A stretch of DNA of 46,219 nt from JABFXC01 sp045804265 (GTDB lineage: Bacteria > Gemmatimonadota > Gemmatimonadetes > Gemmatimonadales > Gemmatimonadaceae), in contig JBJMNK010000013.1 of NCBI GenBank assembly GCA_045804265.1, positions 1 to 46,219 on the forward strand, written 5' to 3'. The position numbers and the translations under genes are program-made. Positions 8,452 to 16,542 of this stretch are shown in pieces. The notes under the pieces are model-generated. The model searched no databases, was not told the origin of the DNA, and saw nothing but the letters and a program-made list of their open reading frames with translations. Every line of letters begins with the position of its first letter. The stretch's first letter is position 1.

Positions 8452-8487
8452 GTCGGCGATCACATCACATCAAGGATTGAGCACACC

Positions 8488-9081
8488 GTGGCGAAAGTGA
8501 AGGAGCAGCCGTTCGTGCTGCGCAGGTCGGAGATCCAGGGAACGGGCGCATTCGCGACACGACTGATCCGTCGAGGGCAACGCATCATCGAATACACGGG
8601 GGCGCACATCGACAACGATGAAGCGGACCGTCGCTACGACGACGAAAAGATGAAGCGCCACCACACGTTCCTCTTCATCGTCGACGACAAGGAAATCATC
8701 GACGGGGCCGACGGCGGCAACGACTCCGCATACATCAATCACTCGTGCGATCCGAATGCCGAAGCGGTGATCGAGGGCAAGCGCATCTTCATCTACGCGC
8801 TGCGGACGATCCGGCCCGGCGAGGAGATCGCGTATGATTATCAGTACGAGCGGACGGACGACCACACTGAGGAAGACGAGAAGTTCTACAAATGCCTCTG
8901 TGGATCCCCGAAGTGTCGCGGCTCGATCCTCGCGCCACCGAAGAAGAAGCGGTCGGCGGCGAAGAAGAAGCGTGGAGGCAAGAAGATGCAGAAGCGGGGT
9001 ACGACGCAGCTGCACCGGTCGAAGAAGCGAACGCGCAGCTCCTCGCGTTCAGCCGACCGCGGACGAGCTGTTCGGCGCTGA
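8488..9081 (+). CDS. SET-domain protein-lysine methyltransferase with lysine-rich tail
   Basis: 197 aa. Residues ~8-130 form a complete SET domain: G-x-G-A-F-A at the start, N-H-S-C-D-P-N (84-90), and Y-D-Y-Q-Y (116-120) with the catalytic Tyr region. A post-SET zinc cluster C-L-C-G-S-P-K-C (Cys136/138/143, with Cys87) follows. SET enzymes use S-adenosylmethionine to methylate protein lysines. Residues ~150-197 are almost entirely Lys/Arg/Ser, resembling histone H1-like tails, and could bind DNA or be a methylation target (inference). GTG start with AAGGA about 11 bases upstream. The next gene encodes a very acidic protein 38 bp downstream on the same strand. Confidence 0.88.
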   Translation: MAKVKEQPFVLRRSEIQGTGAFATRLIRRGQRIIEYTGAHIDNDEADRRYDDEKMKRHHTFLFIVDDKEIIDGADGGNDSAYINHSCDPNAEAVIEGKRIFIYALRTIRPGEEIAYDYQYERTDDHTEEDEKFYKCLCGSPKCRGSILAPPKKKRSAAKKKRGGKKMQKRGTTQLHRSKKRTRSSSRSADRGRAVRR

Positions 9082-9119
9082 ATCGCATGGCGCGCTCGGT
9101 GTCGGCCGCGGCGTGAGAG

Positions 9120-9929
9120 ATGCACGAGTCAGAATCGCCAGGCGCAACCACGAGGTCGACGATGCTGTGGGGACACGGGCGCTTGCCCGATGACGATGCG
9201 GACGATTTCGACGACCTCGACGGCGAGAATGGCGGCGGCGAGGGCGAATCGTCGGACGACGAGGACGGCGATGAAGTCGAAGGCTTCGCCGATGGCTACG
9301 ACGACGAAGACGATGATGACGATGATGACGACGCCGATGAAGACGTCGATGAAGACGATGCTGTCGATGTCGGGGCTGATGCGGAGGACGATGAGCTCCC
9401 GGCAAGCACGGTTTTCGTCGCCACGGCTACGCCGCTCGAGGTGAGCGTCGCCCCGCTGCCAGATGATCGCGCACCCGACGGCGTGTGCCTCGCCGCACGC
9501 ATCGACGGACGATTGGTCGCTCGCTGTGCGATGCCCGGCGAGTCGATCGAGCGGCTGGTCGCGCTCAAGCTCTTCGAGGAGCCCGTACTCGTTGGCCTGC
9601 TGGCGTTCGAGGGCGAGCCCGGGATCCAGGGTCGCCTGGTCGCGCTCGTTCCGGCGGCACGCCTCACCGAGAACAGCGAACCGGACGAGCCGTGGAAGGC
9701 GAGTGTCCCGAGCTTCGAAGAGGGCGAGAGCGAAGGGGAAGGCGAGGAAAACGACGGCTCCGGGCTCGCGGCGATCCTGCTCGGACACATCGTGCGCTTC
9801 ACGAGCGACCGGAAGCATCCCGAGGACCTCGCCCAGGAAGCGGTCGACATTCTGCAGCGTGTCGTGGCCGGTGCGCCCATGCCCGATGCAGCGAGCAAGG
9901 CGATCGACGACCTGCTCGACTCGCTGTAA
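9120..9929 (+). CDS. Highly acidic protein of unknown function
   Basis: 269 aa. Residues ~24-92 are dominated by Asp/Glu/Gly, including an uninterrupted run of eight Asp; a second Glu/Gly-rich stretch lies around 200-215. Between them and at the C-terminus are ordinary globular segments (L-V-A-L-K-L-F-E-E-P-V-L-V-G-L-L and A-I-D-D-L-L-D-S-L). No known family recognised. ATG 9120 follows a GAGAG; ATG 9162 is an alternative. It lies directly downstream of the SET protein with its basic tail, so charge-based binding between the two, or a histone-chaperone-like role, is conceivable but unproven. The other strand and frames across this region are also open because of the Asp-codon repetition. Confidence 0.75.
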   Translation: MHESESPGATTRSTMLWGHGRLPDDDADDFDDLDGENGGGEGESSDDEDGDEVEGFADGYDDEDDDDDDDDADEDVDEDDAVDVGADAEDDELPASTVFVATATPLEVSVAPLPDDRAPDGVCLAARIDGRLVARCAMPGESIERLVALKLFEEPVLVGLLAFEGEPGIQGRLVALVPAARLTENSEPDEPWKASVPSFEEGESEGEGEENDGSGLAAILLGHIVRFTSDRKHPEDLAQEAVDILQRVVAGAPMPDAASKAIDDLLDSL

Positions 9930-9944
9930 GGGACCGGATCAGTG

Positions 9945-9960
9945 CGCGCCTAACGGCGCG
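9945..9960. terminator. Small hairpin between convergent genes, with the iterated motif in its loop
   Basis: CGCGCC-TAAC-GGCGCG, 6-bp stem with a 4-base loop, in the 33-bp gap between the acidic-protein gene and rex. The iterated motif (as GCCTAACG) forms the loop and top of the stem. There is no T-run, so termination is plausible but weakly supported. Confidence 0.4.
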
Positions 9961-9962
9961 GT

Positions 9963-10589
9963 TCAGCCGTCGCGGTTCGTGAGCGCGAACGACAGCCCTT
10001 CGAGCTCCATCGCCATGTTGACCGTCCTGACCGTGACGTCGGGCGGTGCCTGGAGCTGCACCGGGGCAAAGTTGAGCACTGCCTTGATCCCTGCGGCGAC
10101 GATCCGGTCGAGCGTCGGCTGGGCGGCCTCGGCGGGGACGGTCAGCACCGCGATGTCGGGCGGTTCAGCGGCCGTGTCGCGCTCGAGGTGTCTGATGTCG
10201 CGGATCGTATGCGAGTCCCAGGAGCGGCCGATCTTTTCAGGCGAGCTGTCATAGACGGCCGTGATGTGAAAGCCGCGCTGGAAGAATCCGCGATACTGCG
10301 CGAGCGCCGCTCCGATCTTTCCGGCGCCGACGATGATCACGCGCCACTCGCGGGCGAGTCCCATGATTGCGCGGATCCGGCTCGAGAGCTCGGAGACGGA
10401 GTAGCCGAGCCCGCGCTTGCCAAACGACCCGAAGAACGAAAGGTCCTTCCTGACCTGCGCAGAAGTCGTCCCGCCGCGTCGAGCGAGTTCGTCACTGGAA
10501 ATCGTCTCGAGTCCGCGCTGCTCGAAGTCCTCGAGGAAGCGCAGGTAAAGCGACAGGCGGCGAACGGTGGAATCGGCGATGCGTTTCAA
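9963..10589 (-). CDS. rex: Redox-sensing transcriptional repressor Rex
   Basis: 208 aa. The N-terminal winged helix (to ~residue 80) contains S-S-D-E-L-A-R-R-G-G-T-T-S-A-Q-V-R-K-D-L-S-F-F-G and G-K-R-G-L-G-Y. The Rossmann domain has V-G-A-G-K-I-G-A-A-L-A for NADH/NAD+ binding, and the C-terminal swapped helix M-A-M-E-L-E-G-L-S is typical. Rex represses genes for anaerobic or fermentative metabolism and is released when NADH rises. TTG 10589 is the only start that keeps the DNA-binding helix: an in-frame stop lies a few codons upstream. A perfect Rex operator lies 13 bp upstream, so autoregulation is very likely. Confidence 0.95.
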   Translation of the reverse strand: MKRIADSTVRRLSLYLRFLEDFEQRGLETISSDELARRGGTTSAQVRKDLSFFGSFGKRGLGYSVSELSSRIRAIMGLAREWRVIIVGAGKIGAALAQYRGFFQRGFHITAVYDSSPEKIGRSWDSHTIRDIRHLERDTAAEPPDIAVLTVPAEAAQPTLDRIVAAGIKAVLNFAPVQLQAPPDVTVRTVNMAMELEGLSFALTNRDG

Positions 10590-10601
10590 CGGGCGCGTGG
10601 C

Positions 10602-10619
10602 TTGTGAATTGATTCACAA
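10602..10619. promoter_or_regulatory. Rex operator
   Basis: TTGTGAA-TTGA-TTCACAA, a perfect 18-bp inverted repeat matching the known Rex consensus TTGTGAA-N4-TTCACAA. It lies between divergent rex and arcA, 13 bp from the rex start and 107 bp from the arcA start. Rex bound here should block rex and may also affect arcA. Confidence 0.93.
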
Positions 10620-10725
10620 GTTAGTGACAGCCGGCAACGGAGGCCAGCGCCCTAACGGTCCGGATGCAGTGCGCGCCTCATGAGCACTGGCCCCTTTGGT
10701 GTCCTGCCGGGTATCTTGGGGGCCA

Positions 10726-11961
10726 ATGCCAGTCCACGTCAGCTCGGAAATCGGTCGTCTCAGAAGCGTCCTGGTCCACACTCCCGGTCCGGAGCTGCTC
10801 GCCGTCACGCCGTCGACGCGCGAAGACTATCTCTACGATGACATCATCGACCACGAGGAAGCTCGCCGCGAGCACCGGCGCTTCGTGGCGATCGTGGAGC
10901 GCTTCGCCAACGTCCACTCGGTGCGCACCCTCCTCGCCGAGGTGCTGGCCAACCGCGACGTGCGCGACCTGCTGGTGAAGGAGACGATGGACATCGTCCC
11001 ATCCGAGCCACTGGCGCGCGAGATCGCCGACCTCCCGGCAGAATCACTCGTGCAGATGCTGATCGAGGGGCGCGAAGAGGAGGCGGGACCCCTGGCCACC
11101 GCGCTGAACGAGCACGGCTACGTGCTGCCAGCGCTCCCGAACCTCTTCTTCACCCGGGATGTCGCAATGGTCCTCGAGGACCACGTGCTGATCGGCTCGA
11201 TGCGCTACGGGATTCGCTGGTCGGAAGAGCTCATCATGAAGGCGCTCTTCCTGTCGCATCCCGTGCTGCAGAACAAGGGGATCCTCTACGACGGCTCGAT
11301 CGAGCGGCGCCTCAACTACACGCTCGAGGGCGGCGACGTCCACCCGATCCGCGGCGACACGGTGATGATCGGCTTCAGCGAGCGCTCGAGCCCGGCCGCC
11401 ATCGACACGCTCACCGACCTCCTCTTCGAGAAGACGAGCGTCACCGATGTCATCGTGGTCGTGATGCCCAAGGAAAACACGGCGATCCACCTCGACATGA
11501 TCTTCACCCAGGTCGATCGCGAGCTGTGCGTGCTCTTTCCGCCGCACTTCATCGGGCCGGAGCGGCTGCGGATCCTCCACCGGAGGAAGGGACAGCACCA
11601 CGTCCAGGAGCTGCCTAACGTCTTCGCGGCGCTGCAGTCGGTCGGCCTGCCGATGGAGCCGATCTTCTGCGGTGGCAACCGGCGGATCATGCAGGAGCGC
11701 GAGCAATGGTCGTCGGGATGCAACTTCGTCGCGATGCGACCAGGCGTGGTGCTCTCGTATCATCGCTCCGAGGAGACGTTGAAGGAGATGCAGAAGATGG
11801 GCTTTCGGATCGTGGCCTCGGACAGCTTCCTCGCCGGCGACGACCGCGTCGGGGAAGAGGAGCGAGCGGTGATCGTGTTCGAGGGATCTGAGCTGGTGCG
11901 CGGTGGCGGTGGGCCACGCTGCATGACCTGCCCGGTGCAGCGCGACGATCCGTGGGCATGA
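10726..11961 (+). CDS. arcA: Arginine deiminase
   Basis: 411 aa, full family length. It hydrolyses arginine to citrulline and ammonia, the first step of the ADI pathway, which yields ATP without oxygen and ammonia against acid. Visible active-site elements are F-T-R-D (Asp145), G-G-D-V-H-P-I (after Glu201), H-L-D (255-257), and the catalytic Cys399 in G-G-G-G-P-R-C-M-T-C-P. The C-terminal C-M-T-C-P differs slightly from the usual C-M-T-M-P. ATG 10726 gives the normal N-terminus and has a G-rich Shine-Dalgarno; a GTG ten codons earlier is less likely. No arcB or arcC follows; instead it overlaps a DnaQ-like gene by ATGA. Divergence from rex suggests redox control. Confidence 0.95.
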   Translation: MPVHVSSEIGRLRSVLVHTPGPELLAVTPSTREDYLYDDIIDHEEARREHRRFVAIVERFANVHSVRTLLAEVLANRDVRDLLVKETMDIVPSEPLAREIADLPAESLVQMLIEGREEEAGPLATALNEHGYVLPALPNLFFTRDVAMVLEDHVLIGSMRYGIRWSEELIMKALFLSHPVLQNKGILYDGSIERRLNYTLEGGDVHPIRGDTVMIGFSERSSPAAIDTLTDLLFEKTSVTDVIVVVMPKENTAIHLDMIFTQVDRELCVLFPPHFIGPERLRILHRRKGQHHVQELPNVFAALQSVGLPMEPIFCGGNRRIMQEREQWSSGCNFVAMRPGVVLSYHRSEETLKEMQKMGFRIVASDSFLAGDDRVGEEERAVIVFEGSELVRGGGGPRCMTCPVQRDDPWA

Positions 11962-12956
11962 CTCACCCAGCGACCAGCCAGTACCCGCTGCCGTTAGGCG
12001 GGATGACCACGCGGCCCGCCGAGTCGCTGCTGACAGAGCGGGCGCGGGATTTCCTCGCCGGCGGGCCGGCCGGAGCGGCGTCGCTTATTGCGTCGGTCTG
12101 CCAGCTTCCGGCCGTGCCGGGTGCGGTGGCGGAGCACATGGCGGCGGCGCTGTTCGCTGGCCGGCGTGAGTTCGTCCGCAACGCGGACGGGATGTGGGCG
12201 CTCGCCGCCGCGACCGCGCCCGATGCGCCCGATGCGCCGGTGACGGTGGCCGAACGCCGGGCGGATGCGCTCGATGCATATGTCGCGGCCGTGCGTGCCG
12301 GCCACCCCGACCCCGACCACCTCGACTCGCTGACCTTCACCGTCGTGGACGTGGAGACGACTGGCGGCAGTCCGGACGCGGGCCACCGGATCACCGAGAT
12401 CGCCGCGGTCCGCGTCGAGAACGGCAAGATCGGCGATGTCTTCCAGACGCTCATCAACCCCGAGCGCGCGATCCCGCCGTTCATCACCTCCCTCACGAGC
12501 ATCAACTGGGAGATGGTGAAAGATGCGCCGAAGTTCCGCGACATCTGCGAGGAGCTCCTCGCGCGGATGGAAGGGACGATCTTCGTCGCCCACAACGCCG
12601 CGTTCGACTGGCGGTTCGTGTCCTCCGAAGTCGCGCGCGCGACCTCGCGACGCATCGAAGGACGGCGTCTCTGCACCGTCCGCCTCGCTCGAGCCGTCCT
12701 CCCGCAGCTGCGCCGCAAATCGCTCGACTGGGTAGCGAACCACTACGGCGTCGAGATCGACGGTCGCCACCGCGCCGGGGGCGACGCGATCGCGACGGCG
12801 CACTGCCTGCTGCGCATGCTCCGATCGGCAGCGACCGACCATGAATGCGCGACGTGGGGGCAGCTGGAGCGCCTGGCGGGCAACCGCGGGTCGCGGCGCC
12901 GCCCGCGCCGTCCGCCGGCGATGCCGATGCCGGTCACCCGCGACACCACCGCCTGA
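11958..12956 (+). CDS. DnaQ-like DEDDh 3'-5' exonuclease with N-terminal helical domain
   Basis: 332 aa. Residues ~125-300 form an exonuclease fold: Exo I V-D-V-E-T-T-G (Asp131/Glu133), Exo II H-N-A-A-F-D-W-R-F-V, and Exo III H-R-A-G-G-D-A with the His/Asp pair. The family includes DNA polymerase III epsilon and RNase T, which remove nucleotides from 3' ends. The first ~110 residues (C-Q-L-P-A-V-P-G-A-V-A-E-H-M) look like a small helical, perhaps winged-helix, domain not present in E. coli epsilon. ATG 11958 overlaps the arcA stop. Linkage to arcA has no obvious functional logic. It may be the replicative proofreader or a repair nuclease. Confidence 0.87.
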   Translation: MTHPATSQYPLPLGGMTTRPAESLLTERARDFLAGGPAGAASLIASVCQLPAVPGAVAEHMAAALFAGRREFVRNADGMWALAAATAPDAPDAPVTVAERRADALDAYVAAVRAGHPDPDHLDSLTFTVVDVETTGGSPDAGHRITEIAAVRVENGKIGDVFQTLINPERAIPPFITSLTSINWEMVKDAPKFRDICEELLARMEGTIFVAHNAAFDWRFVSSEVARATSRRIEGRRLCTVRLARAVLPQLRRKSLDWVANHYGVEIDGRHRAGGDAIATAHCLLRMLRSAATDHECATWGQLERLAGNRGSRRRPRRPPAMPMPVTRDTTA

Positions 12957-13003
12957 CGTGCGCCGCCGCGCCCGGATTCGCGCCTAACGCTCGTCACCAC
13001 GTC

Positions 13004-13912
13004 ATGACCGCCCCCACGCCCCTCGTCCAGTCGCTCGCCATCGGTGCGCTGAAGGTCCACGCGATCCAGGCCGGCGGCCAGCGGCTCGATGGCGGGGCGA
13101 TGTTCGGCGTCGTCCCGAAGCCGCTCTGGGAGAAACGCATCGCCGCCGACGCGCGGAATCGCATCCCGTTAGGCATGCGCTGCCTGCTCGTCGAGCATCC
13201 GTCGGGGCTGGTGCTCATCGATACCGGCCTGGGGAACAAGGAGAACGAGAAGTTCCTCGACATCTACGGCGTCGAGAATCAGGGGGCCAACGGGCGGACC
13301 GCACTCGAGGATGGGCTGGCGCAGCTCGGCGTGCGCCCAATCGATATCGGCCTGGTGATCAACACGCACCTGCATTTCGACCACGGCGGCGGCAACACCT
13401 GGCGCGATGAGTCGGGAACGATCAGCCCGACTTTCCCGAATGCACGCTACGTCGTCCAGCGCGGTGAGTTCGAGTACGCGACCCACACCAACGAGCGCAC
13501 CGCGGCGAGCTACTTCAACCCGAACTTCGTACCCCTTCGCGATGCCGGGGTGCTGGATTTGATCGACGGCGAGCAGGAGATAGTGCGCGGAATTCGCGTG
13601 ATCGCCTCACCGGGGCACGTCCCCTTTCACCAGAGCGTGATCGTCGAATCCGAGGACGCGACCGCACTCTTCCTCGGTGATCTCGTTCCGACGGCGGCGC
13701 ACCTGCCGTTGCCGTGGATCATGGGGTACGACGTCGAGCCGCTGGTGACGCTGGAGAGCAAGCGCCGAATTCTCGCACGTGCCGCTGACGCCGAGTGGCT
13801 CCTCGTGTTCGAGCACGATGCGACCGTTGCCTGGGGGCGCGTCCACCACGATGGGAAGTCCTACGGGCTCGTGCGCTCAGCGGCCCCCGCTGATGTACCG
13901 CTGACCCGATAG
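13004..13912 (+). CDS. MBL-fold metallohydrolase
   Basis: 302 aa. The zinc motif T-H-L-H-F-D-H-G-G-G (His122, His124, Asp126, His127) is intact, with S-P-G-H and F-L-G-D-L-V-P-T-A-A-H supplying later ligands and F-E-H-D near the end. The domain resembles the lactonase/quorum-quenching branch of the superfamily, but the substrate cannot be told from sequence. ATG 13004 lies after a copy of the iterated motif at 12982; the longer frame upstream overlaps the exonuclease gene. Its last 52 bp overlap the convergent membrane-protein gene. It is probably cytosolic because no signal peptide is visible. Confidence 0.85.
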   Translation: MTAPTPLVQSLAIGALKVHAIQAGGQRLDGGAMFGVVPKPLWEKRIAADARNRIPLGMRCLLVEHPSGLVLIDTGLGNKENEKFLDIYGVENQGANGRTALEDGLAQLGVRPIDIGLVINTHLHFDHGGGNTWRDESGTISPTFPNARYVVQRGEFEYATHTNERTAASYFNPNFVPLRDAGVLDLIDGEQEIVRGIRVIASPGHVPFHQSVIVESEDATALFLGDLVPTAAHLPLPWIMGYDVEPLVTLESKRRILARAADAEWLLVFEHDATVAWGRVHHDGKSYGLVRSAAPADVPLTR

Positions 13913-15741
13913 ACGATCACCGTGGCGGGCACCGCAGCGTCACGGAAGCGGCTCCGAGTGAGGGTGAGCTTGAACCGCTGAACCTCGGTCAGCGTCCCCC
14001 GCCGTGTGGCGTCGGAGATCGACCGGGTCATTTCATCGCCGCCGGGCATTCCACTCCACGCGGCCGAGTCGTACACGACGTAGTCGAAACCGCGACGCGC
14101 CAGCGTCGCCGACAGCGCCTCGCCGTCCTGAACCCGCGGCCATTCGATCTCTGCGCTCGCACCGGGGTCGGCACGGCGGTAGAAGCGGTCGAGATAGAAC
14201 GTCTCCTGCGAGCGCGTGATGACGAGAACGTGCGCGTCGTCAGGCGTGTGCAGTCTCACCCACGTGTAAACGGGATAGTACCACGTGCTTGCGCGCAATC
14301 GCTCCCTTCCACCGTTCCCGAGTGCCCGAGCGTCGAGCGCGACTCCCGCGAGCGCGTATGCTCCCATCGCGATGACGCCCGCGCCGAGGATCGCGCGCGC
14401 CAGGAGTCGCTGCCGGCCGCGCTCGAGCAGCTCCGCATGTCGAAGCGCCAGCACGAGCGCCGGTCCGACGAGGTAGACCATGAAGCGCGGATAGAGCATC
14501 GGCTGCGCGAGCGCCCAGCTCGCGAAGAACAGCGCGATGAACAGCGTGACTCGGCGCGAGCCTTCCGCCATCGGGCCGCGGGCAAGGAGTGTGACGATGA
14601 CCGCAGCCGCGAGCAGGAGCGCGAGTGGTGCGGCAGCGCGATCGACGAGCAGCTGGCCCGCGGCGTGCGCGACATAGCCCGGCGAAAGCGCGCCGTGCCA
14701 GCTTCGCGTATAGAACGCGCCGACCACGGTGGCGTAATCCGCTCCTGATGCGATCGACCGCAGCGGCCAGACGGGATTGCCGAAGCGGACCGCATTCGCG
14801 AGGAAGAACGGCGCCGCGAGCAGGAGCGCCAGCACTGCCCCTTCGATGAATCCGAGGAGTGTCACCCACCGGTCTGAATGCGCGAGCCAGATAACGGCAG
14901 TGATCGTCGCGGCAATGCCGATGGCGAATGCCTGATACCGTGTTCCCACACCGACCCAGGCGGCGAAGCCTAACGCTGTCGCTTCGCCGAATCCGGCGCC
15001 GCTCACGTCCGGTGTTCGACCAGCCAGGATCAGCGCGACGACCAGCGCACTGACGACGGTGAATGCGTCAGCGGTCGGGGTGGTCGCGGTACCAACTGCC
15101 AGCGGCGACAGGGCAATCGCCGCGAGGATCAGCGCGCCGGTCGTGCCAATGCGCGCGGCACCTCGATGCGCGACGATGGCCGCGATCGAGACCAGCCAGA
15201 GGCCGAGGTTGACGACCTGCGCCGCCTCGGGAATTCCGGCATGGACGAATGGCAGAAACGTCGACTGCCAGGCGAAGGGGAACGCGTAGTGAGCGATCGG
15301 GATCGCCGCCCAGCGTCCTTCGCGGTCGATCTGCGCGATGTGTGCGAGGTGATAGCGCAGCGCGTCGGTCTCGCGAACCGGCTGCACGGCATCGAATGCG
15401 TAGATCGCAATAATCGTGATGGCACCGGCCATCCTGCTGCGGCTTCGACGCACGAGCTCGAGGAGCGGATCGAACAGCCGACGAAGCTCGAGCATCGTCT
15501 GGCGGCCGCGAAAGGCGACGGCGAGTACCATTGCGAGCATGTCCGCAGCAATTGCGACGTTCCGCCACCCGAGCCACAGCAGCACACCGTAGACGACACC
15601 GAGTCCGGCGCCGCCGGCGAGCAAGGCGAGCGGCAAGGTGAGCCACGGTGCCCTCCGGCGTCGGAGGAGCGCGCGTCCGAGCGCCGCGATCCCGAACAAC
15701 CGGACCGCGCCGAGGACGATGGCGAGGAGTGCGGGCAGCAT
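13861..15741 (-). CDS. Large polytopic membrane protein, probably GT-C type glycosyltransferase
   Basis: 626 aa with about ten or more hydrophobic helices across residues 1-480 and a soluble C-terminal region of ~150 residues. Near residue 120, after the third or fourth helix, is E-T-D-A-L-R-Y-H-L-A-H-I, an acidic/Tyr-His pattern like the first periplasmic loop of GT-C enzymes such as ArnT/PMT, which move sugars from lipid carriers to periplasmic targets. R-F-G-N-P-V-W-P also recurs in such proteins. Family assignment is by architecture only. It is transcribed alone and runs tail-to-tail into the MBL gene with a 52-bp overlap. ATG 15741 has no strong Shine-Dalgarno. Confidence 0.65.
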   Translation of the reverse strand: MLPALLAIVLGAVRLFGIAALGRALLRRRRAPWLTLPLALLAGGAGLGVVYGVLLWLGWRNVAIAADMLAMVLAVAFRGRQTMLELRRLFDPLLELVRRSRSRMAGAITIIAIYAFDAVQPVRETDALRYHLAHIAQIDREGRWAAIPIAHYAFPFAWQSTFLPFVHAGIPEAAQVVNLGLWLVSIAAIVAHRGAARIGTTGALILAAIALSPLAVGTATTPTADAFTVVSALVVALILAGRTPDVSGAGFGEATALGFAAWVGVGTRYQAFAIGIAATITAVIWLAHSDRWVTLLGFIEGAVLALLLAAPFFLANAVRFGNPVWPLRSIASGADYATVVGAFYTRSWHGALSPGYVAHAAGQLLVDRAAAPLALLLAAAVIVTLLARGPMAEGSRRVTLFIALFFASWALAQPMLYPRFMVYLVGPALVLALRHAELLERGRQRLLARAILGAGVIAMGAYALAGVALDARALGNGGRERLRASTWYYPVYTWVRLHTPDDAHVLVITRSQETFYLDRFYRRADPGASAEIEWPRVQDGEALSATLARRGFDYVVYDSAAWSGMPGGDEMTRSISDATRRGTLTEVQRFKLTLTRSRFRDAAVPATVIVYRVSGTSAGAAERTSP

Positions 15742-15789
15742 TCAGCGGGAGGTCAGTAGCTCGTCGCGATGGCAGCGTGAGAGTACGCC

Positions 15790-15818
15790 TTGACTGCGGG
15801 GGCCGGCCCGCCTAACTT
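15790..15818 (+). promoter_or_regulatory. Probable sigma-70-type promoter for infC operon
   Basis: TTGACT at 15790-15795, a 17-bp spacer, and TAACTT at 15813-15818. Spacing is ideal. The -10 overlaps a GCCTAAC heptamer, one of only two copies not followed by G. Transcription from about 15825 would give a leader of nearly 190 nt before infC. Confidence 0.6.
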
Positions 15819-15840
15819 TCGCCCCGACAACAAGCTAAGC

Positions 15841-15860
15841 AGGACGCCATGCGGCGTCCT
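15841..15860 (+). promoter_or_regulatory. infC leader hairpin 1
   Basis: AGGACGCC-ATGC-GGCGTCCT: 8 perfect base pairs and a 4-base loop, soon after the predicted transcription start. It could take part in binding of L20 or IF-3 or in alternative leader folding. Confidence 0.5.
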
Positions 15861-15923
15861 CACCCTCTGGCCCTCGCGTGCATTACGGCGAGGAGTGCTG
15901 CAGGAGTCAACGTGAAACACGCG

Positions 15924-15946
15924 GCCTTCCCGCTGTCGGGGAAGGC
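15924..15946 (+). promoter_or_regulatory. infC leader hairpin 2
   Basis: GCCTTCCC (15924-15931) pairs perfectly with GGGAAGGC (15939-15946) around a 7-base loop; ACAC/GTGT flanks can extend it past a bulge. It lies immediately before the terminator-like hairpin and could compete with it. Confidence 0.5.
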
Positions 15947-15956
15947 GTGTGCCGTG

Positions 15957-15985
15957 CGCGGACTCCCCGGTGGGTCCGCGTTTTT
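15957..15985 (+). terminator. Intrinsic-terminator-like attenuator in the infC leader
   Basis: CGCGGAC (15957-15963) pairs with GTCCGCG (15974-15980) and is followed at once by TTTTT. It lies downstream of the predicted promoter and 28 bp before the infC start, where a leader attenuator controlling infC-rpmI-rplT is known in Bacillus. Here it is inferred from structure. Confidence 0.65.
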
Positions 15986-16012
15986 GATTTCTCCTCTGCG
16001 AGGGTAACGGCT

Positions 16013-16528
16013 ATCCAGGACACCACGAAGCGCGTTCGCGTCAACCGACAGATCCGCATTTCCCCAGTACGCGTGATCGGCGCGGACGGAAGTCAGCTCG
16101 GCATCCTGGAAGTGGACGCCGCGCTTCGCATGGCAGAGGAGTTGGGTCTCGACCTCGTTGAAGTCGCAGCGACGGCTCGGCCCCCGGTCGTCCGGATCAT
16201 GGACTACGGGAAGTACAAATTCGAGATGGCGAAGCAGGCACGAGTCGCCAAGAAGAAGCAGCACGTCATCGAGCTCAAGGAAGTGAAGTACCGTCCCGGA
16301 ATCGATGATCACGACTTCGACACGAAGACCCGCCACGCGCGGCGCTTCCTCGAGGAGAAGAACAAGGTCAAGGTGACCATGATGTTCCGCGGCCGTCAGG
16401 TCGCACACCCGGAGCTGGGGCAGCTCGTGCTCGACCGGGTCGCCACCGAGCTCGCCGACATCGGGAAGATCGAGAGCGCGGGGCGGTTGGAAGGAAAGTC
16501 CATGACGATGATTCTCACACCGAAATAA
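16013..16528 (+). CDS. infC: Translation initiation factor IF-3
   Basis: 171 aa factor that binds the 30S subunit and checks start-codon/initiator-tRNA pairing. The N-domain V-N-R-Q-I-R-I-S-P-V-R-V-I-G-A-D-G and the C-domain with V-K-Y-R-P-G-I-D-D-H-D and F-R-G-R-Q are typical. No ATG, GTG or TTG lies where the family starts. An ATC at 16013 has GAGGG eight bases upstream and gives the normal N-terminus, fitting the well-known use of AUU/AUC by infC for self-regulation. An in-frame GTG at 15878 would add 45 residues translated from hairpin sequence and is less likely. It heads infC-rpmI-rplT. Confidence 0.92.
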   Translation: MQDTTKRVRVNRQIRISPVRVIGADGSQLGILEVDAALRMAEELGLDLVEVAATARPPVVRIMDYGKYKFEMAKQARVAKKKQHVIELKEVKYRPGIDDHDFDTKTRHARRFLEEKNKVKVTMMFRGRQVAHPELGQLVLDRVATELADIGKIESAGRLEGKSMTMILTPK

Positions 16529-16542
16529 TCGGGTGCTGTAAC

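Noticed and set aside
15878..16012. N-terminal extension of IF-3 from GTG 15878
   Set aside because: It would translate through the leader hairpins and T-run and add residues absent from the family.
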